A stretch of 64,000 nucleotides of DNA from NCBI RefSeq assembly GCF_018687715.1, contig NC_056765.1:22057394-22121393 (forward strand), read 5' to 3'. The position numbers were made by a program, and so were the translations under genes. Below, piece by piece: positions 61,066-64,000 of the stretch (position 1 is its first letter; the number at the start of each line of letters is the position of its first letter). The notes below the pieces were generated by a model. That model did not search any database, was not told the DNA's origin, and worked only from the letters and a program-made list of their open reading frames with translations. The stretch comes from Carya illinoinensis (taxonomy: Eukaryota > Streptophyta > Magnoliopsida > Fagales > Juglandaceae).

Positions 61066-64000
61066 ATTCGCTGTGAATTTGAAATTGACAAGGCTTTGGT
61101 TCAAGTGATGTGTGATAGATCAAGGCTAATGTTTTAAATAAATATAAGCATAATGTAAAACAACAATAATATGAAAAAGGTATAGATGAAAGGAAAATAA
61201 TGAATTTAAAGGGAAATTCAGCTCAAAACACAGTTTAGAGATTACTAATCATCTGTAAGTTGATTAACGCACTTAAGCCCAGTTAGAACCTTAACAAAGG
61301 CTTGATGAGCACATTAGGCGCAAGTGGAACTTCTAGGGCTTCAGGGAAGCCTATGGATTGGTGTGTGCGGGCTTCAATATGATGAATGAAGTTAAAGACA
61401 GATTTCTTGGTGCCAATTCGTCCAAGCCTAGAACTTAACTACGAAGGTCAGGGAGGTCTGTGCACGAAGAAGTTTCCCTTGGGGAAAAGGTCAAAAAGGA
61501 CAAGGCTAAGGGCGAAATTGTACGAATGCACTTGAAGGTGAGCGTAGCTTCCGATTCGCTGTGAATTGGAAATTGACATGGCTTTGGTTCTTGTGATGTG
61601 TGGTAGATCAAGGCTAATCTGTTAAATCAATATAAGAATAATGCAAACCAACAATAATATCGAAAAGTTGCAGAAAAAATATGGTTTAGAGATTAGTAAT
61701 CATCTTTGAGTTGATTAATGCACTTTAGCCTAGTTAGAAACTTAACAATGGCTCGATGAGCACATTAGACTCATATGGAACTTCGTGGGCTTGAGGGAAA
61801 CCAACAGATTGGTGTCTGCGGTTTCAAAACAATGAATGAAGTTAAAAACAGATTTCTTGGTGCAAGTTCGTCCAAACCTAGAACTAAACTACGAGGGTCA
61901 GGGAGGTGTGTACACGAAAAATTTTCCCTCGAGGAAAAGCTCAAAAAGGACAAGGCTAAGGGCGGAATTGTATGAATGCACTTGAAGGTGCACCTTGCTT
62001 CCAATTCGCAGTGAATTAGAAATTGACATGCCTTTGGTTCTAGTGATGTGCGATAGATCAACGCTTATCTTTTAAATCAATGTAAGAAAAATGTAAAACA
62101 ACAATAATATGACAAAGGTGCAGATGAAAGGGAAAGAATGAATTTAAAGGAAAATTAAGCTCACAACATGGTTTAGAGTTTACTAACCATCTTTAAGTTG
62201 ATTAACTCCCTTAAGTCCAGTTAGAAACTTAACAAAGGCTAGATGAGCACATTAGGTGCAGGTGGAACTTCTTGGACTTCAGGGAAGCCTATGGATTGGT
62301 GTGTGCGGGCTTCAATACGATGAATGAAGTTAAAGACAGATTTCTTGGTGCCAATTCGTCCAAACCTAGAACTGAACTACGAAGGTCGGGGAGGTGTGTG
62401 CACAAAGAAGTTTCCCTTGGGGAAAAGGTCAAAAAGGACAAGGCTAAGGGCGAAATTGTACGAATGCACTTGAAGGTGCGCCTAGCTTCCGATTCTGTGT
62501 GAATTGGAAATTGACATGGCTTTGGTTCTAGTGATGTGTGATAGATCAAGGCTAATCTTTTAACTCAATGTAAGAATAATGTAAAACAACAATAATATGA
62601 AAAAGATGCAGATGAAAGGGAAAGAATGAATTTAAAGGAAAATTAAGCTCAAAATATGGTTTAGACATTACTAATCATCTTTAAGTTGATTAATGCACTT
62701 AAGCCTAGGTAGAAACTTAACAATGGCTCGATGGGCACATTAGACTCATGTGGAACTTCGTGGGCTTGAGGGAAACCAACGGATTGGTGTGTGCCGAAGT
62801 TAAATACAGATTTCTTGGTGCCAATTCGTCCAAACCTAGAACTGAACTACGAAGGTCAGGGAGGTGTGTGCACGAAGTTTCCCTCGAGGAAAAGGTCAAA
62901 AAGGACAAGGCTAAGGGCGAAATTGTACGAATGCACTTGAAGATGCGCCTAGCTTACGATTATTCACTGTGAATTGGAAATTGACATGGCTTTGGCTCTA
63001 GTGATGTGTGATAGATCAAGGCTAATCTTTTAAATCAATGTAAGTATAATGTAAACCAACAATAATATGAAAAAGGTGCAGATGAAAAGGAAAGAATGAA
63101 TTTAACGGGAAATTAAGCTCAAAATATGGTTTAGAGATTACTAATCATATTTAAGTTGATTAATGCACTTAAGCCTAGTTAGAAACTTAACAATGGCTAG
63201 ATGAGCACATTAGACTCATGTGGAACTTCTTGGGCTTCAGGGAAACCAATGGATTGGTGTGTGCGGATTTCAATACGATTAGTGAAGTTAAAGACAGATT
63301 TCTTGGTGCGAATTCGTCCAAACCTTGAACTAATTATGAGGGTCAGGGAGGTGTGCACACGAAGAATTTTCCCCTGAGGAAATTCTCAAAAAGGACAAGG
63401 CTAAGGGCGGAATTGTATGAATGCAGTTGAAGGTGCACCTAGCTTCCGATTCGCTGTAGATTGGAAATTGACATGGCTTTGGTTCTAGTGATGTGTGATA
63501 GATCAAGGCTTATCTTTTAGATCAATGTAGGAAAAATGTAAAACAACAATAATATGAAAAAGGTGCAAATGAAAGGGAAAGAATGAATTTAAAGGGAAAT
63601 TAAGCTCACAACATGGTTTAGATATTACTAATCATCTTTAAGTTGATTCACGCGCTTAAGTCCAGTTAGAAACATAACAAAGGCTAGATGAGCACATTAG
63701 GCGCAAGTGGAACTTCTTGGGCTTTAGGCAACCCTATGGATTGGTGTGTGCGGGCTTCAATACGATGAATGAAGTTAAGGACAGATTTCTTGGTGCCAAT
63801 TCGTCCAAACCTAGAACTGAACTACGAAGGTCAGGGAGATGTGTGCACGAAGAAGTTTCCCTTGAGGAAAAGGTCAAAAAGGACAAGGCTAAGGGTGAAA
63901 TTGTACGAATGCACTTGAAGGTGAGCGTAGCTTCCGATTCGCTGTGAATTTGAAATTGACATGGCTTTGGTTCTAGTGATGTGTGATAGATCAAGGCTTA

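Larger units (their letters stand above)
46450..64000 (+). repeat. 488-bp satellite array, right part
   Basis: Continuation of the same array, in the same orientation, beyond the retrotransposon; about 36 further monomers. Units begin at 46923, 47393, 47881, 48346, 48834, 49305, 49793, 50244, 50731, 51219, 51707, 52195, 52683, 53153, 53638, 54095, 54583, 55054, 55542, 55993, 56480, 56968, 57456, 57944, 58432, 58902, 59387, 59844, 60332, 60803, 61291, 61742, 62229, 62717, 63187 and 63674. The last unit is cut by the window end. Bases 46450-46922 complete the monomer split by the element. Monomer types repeat in a fixed order here, giving a 12-unit higher-order repeat. No other gene or RNA is visible. 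Confidence 0.97.

Noticed and set aside
1..64000. CRISPR-like or prokaryotic repeat system
   Set aside because: Units are about 488 bp with no spacers, no cas genes and no bacterial genes; the retrotransposon is of plant type.
1..64000. CENP-B-box-like or telomere (TTTAGGG) motifs in the monomer
   Set aside because: I saw no run of plant telomere repeats and no convincing match to the CENP-B box pattern by eye.

Overview
The window reads as a plant nuclear satellite array interrupted by one LTR retrotransposon. Three things point to a plant, probably a dicot: a Ty3/gypsy polyprotein of plant CRM-like type, a primer-binding site resembling tRNA-Met, and the lack of any prokaryotic gene organisation. 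The species cannot be told from the sequence. I see no host protein gene, tRNA, rRNA, CRISPR array or telomere repeat. Apart from the retrotransposon, every kilobase is satellite.

Layout. (1) Positions 1-39398 and 46450-64000 are about 120 head-to-tail monomers of one satellite family. The modal length is 487-488 bp, and every copy runs in the same orientation. Each monomer has a roughly 320-bp stop-poor half and a roughly 170-bp AT-rich half that carries a conserved dyad. (2) Inside the left array, a block of 28 monomers (13,410 bp) is duplicated in tandem, at about 1211-14620 and 14621-28030. I saw only three mismatches between the copies. (3) Positions 28 to 32.7 kb hold a looser domain with a two-monomer (975-bp) duplication. 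(4) From about 32.8 kb to the end there is a second domain whose monomer types recur in a fixed order. On the right it forms a clean 12-monomer higher-order repeat of 5,749 bp, present as two near-identical copies (about 49.57-55.32 and 55.32-61.07 kb) with diverged partial copies on either side. (5) Positions 39399-46449 hold a complete 7,051-bp Ty3/gypsy element on the minus strand. It has 783-bp LTRs, a TGAGC target-site duplication, a PBS, a polypurine tract and one uninterrupted gag-pol frame of 1,625 codons that runs through the polypurine tract into the 3' LTR.

How the parts fit. A homogenised satellite with nested higher-order repeats and a young CRM-like insertion is the usual composition of a plant centromere or pericentromere core. 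That is inference: no CENH3 data are available here. The LTRs differ at 12 of 783 positions by my count, about 1.5 percent, so the insertion is older than the near-identical 13.4-kb and 5.7-kb duplications. The array has therefore kept rearranging after the element landed. The many short reading frames in the monomers are most likely by-products of satellite composition. The minus-strand ones have no ATG start, and many plus-strand ones rely on GTG.
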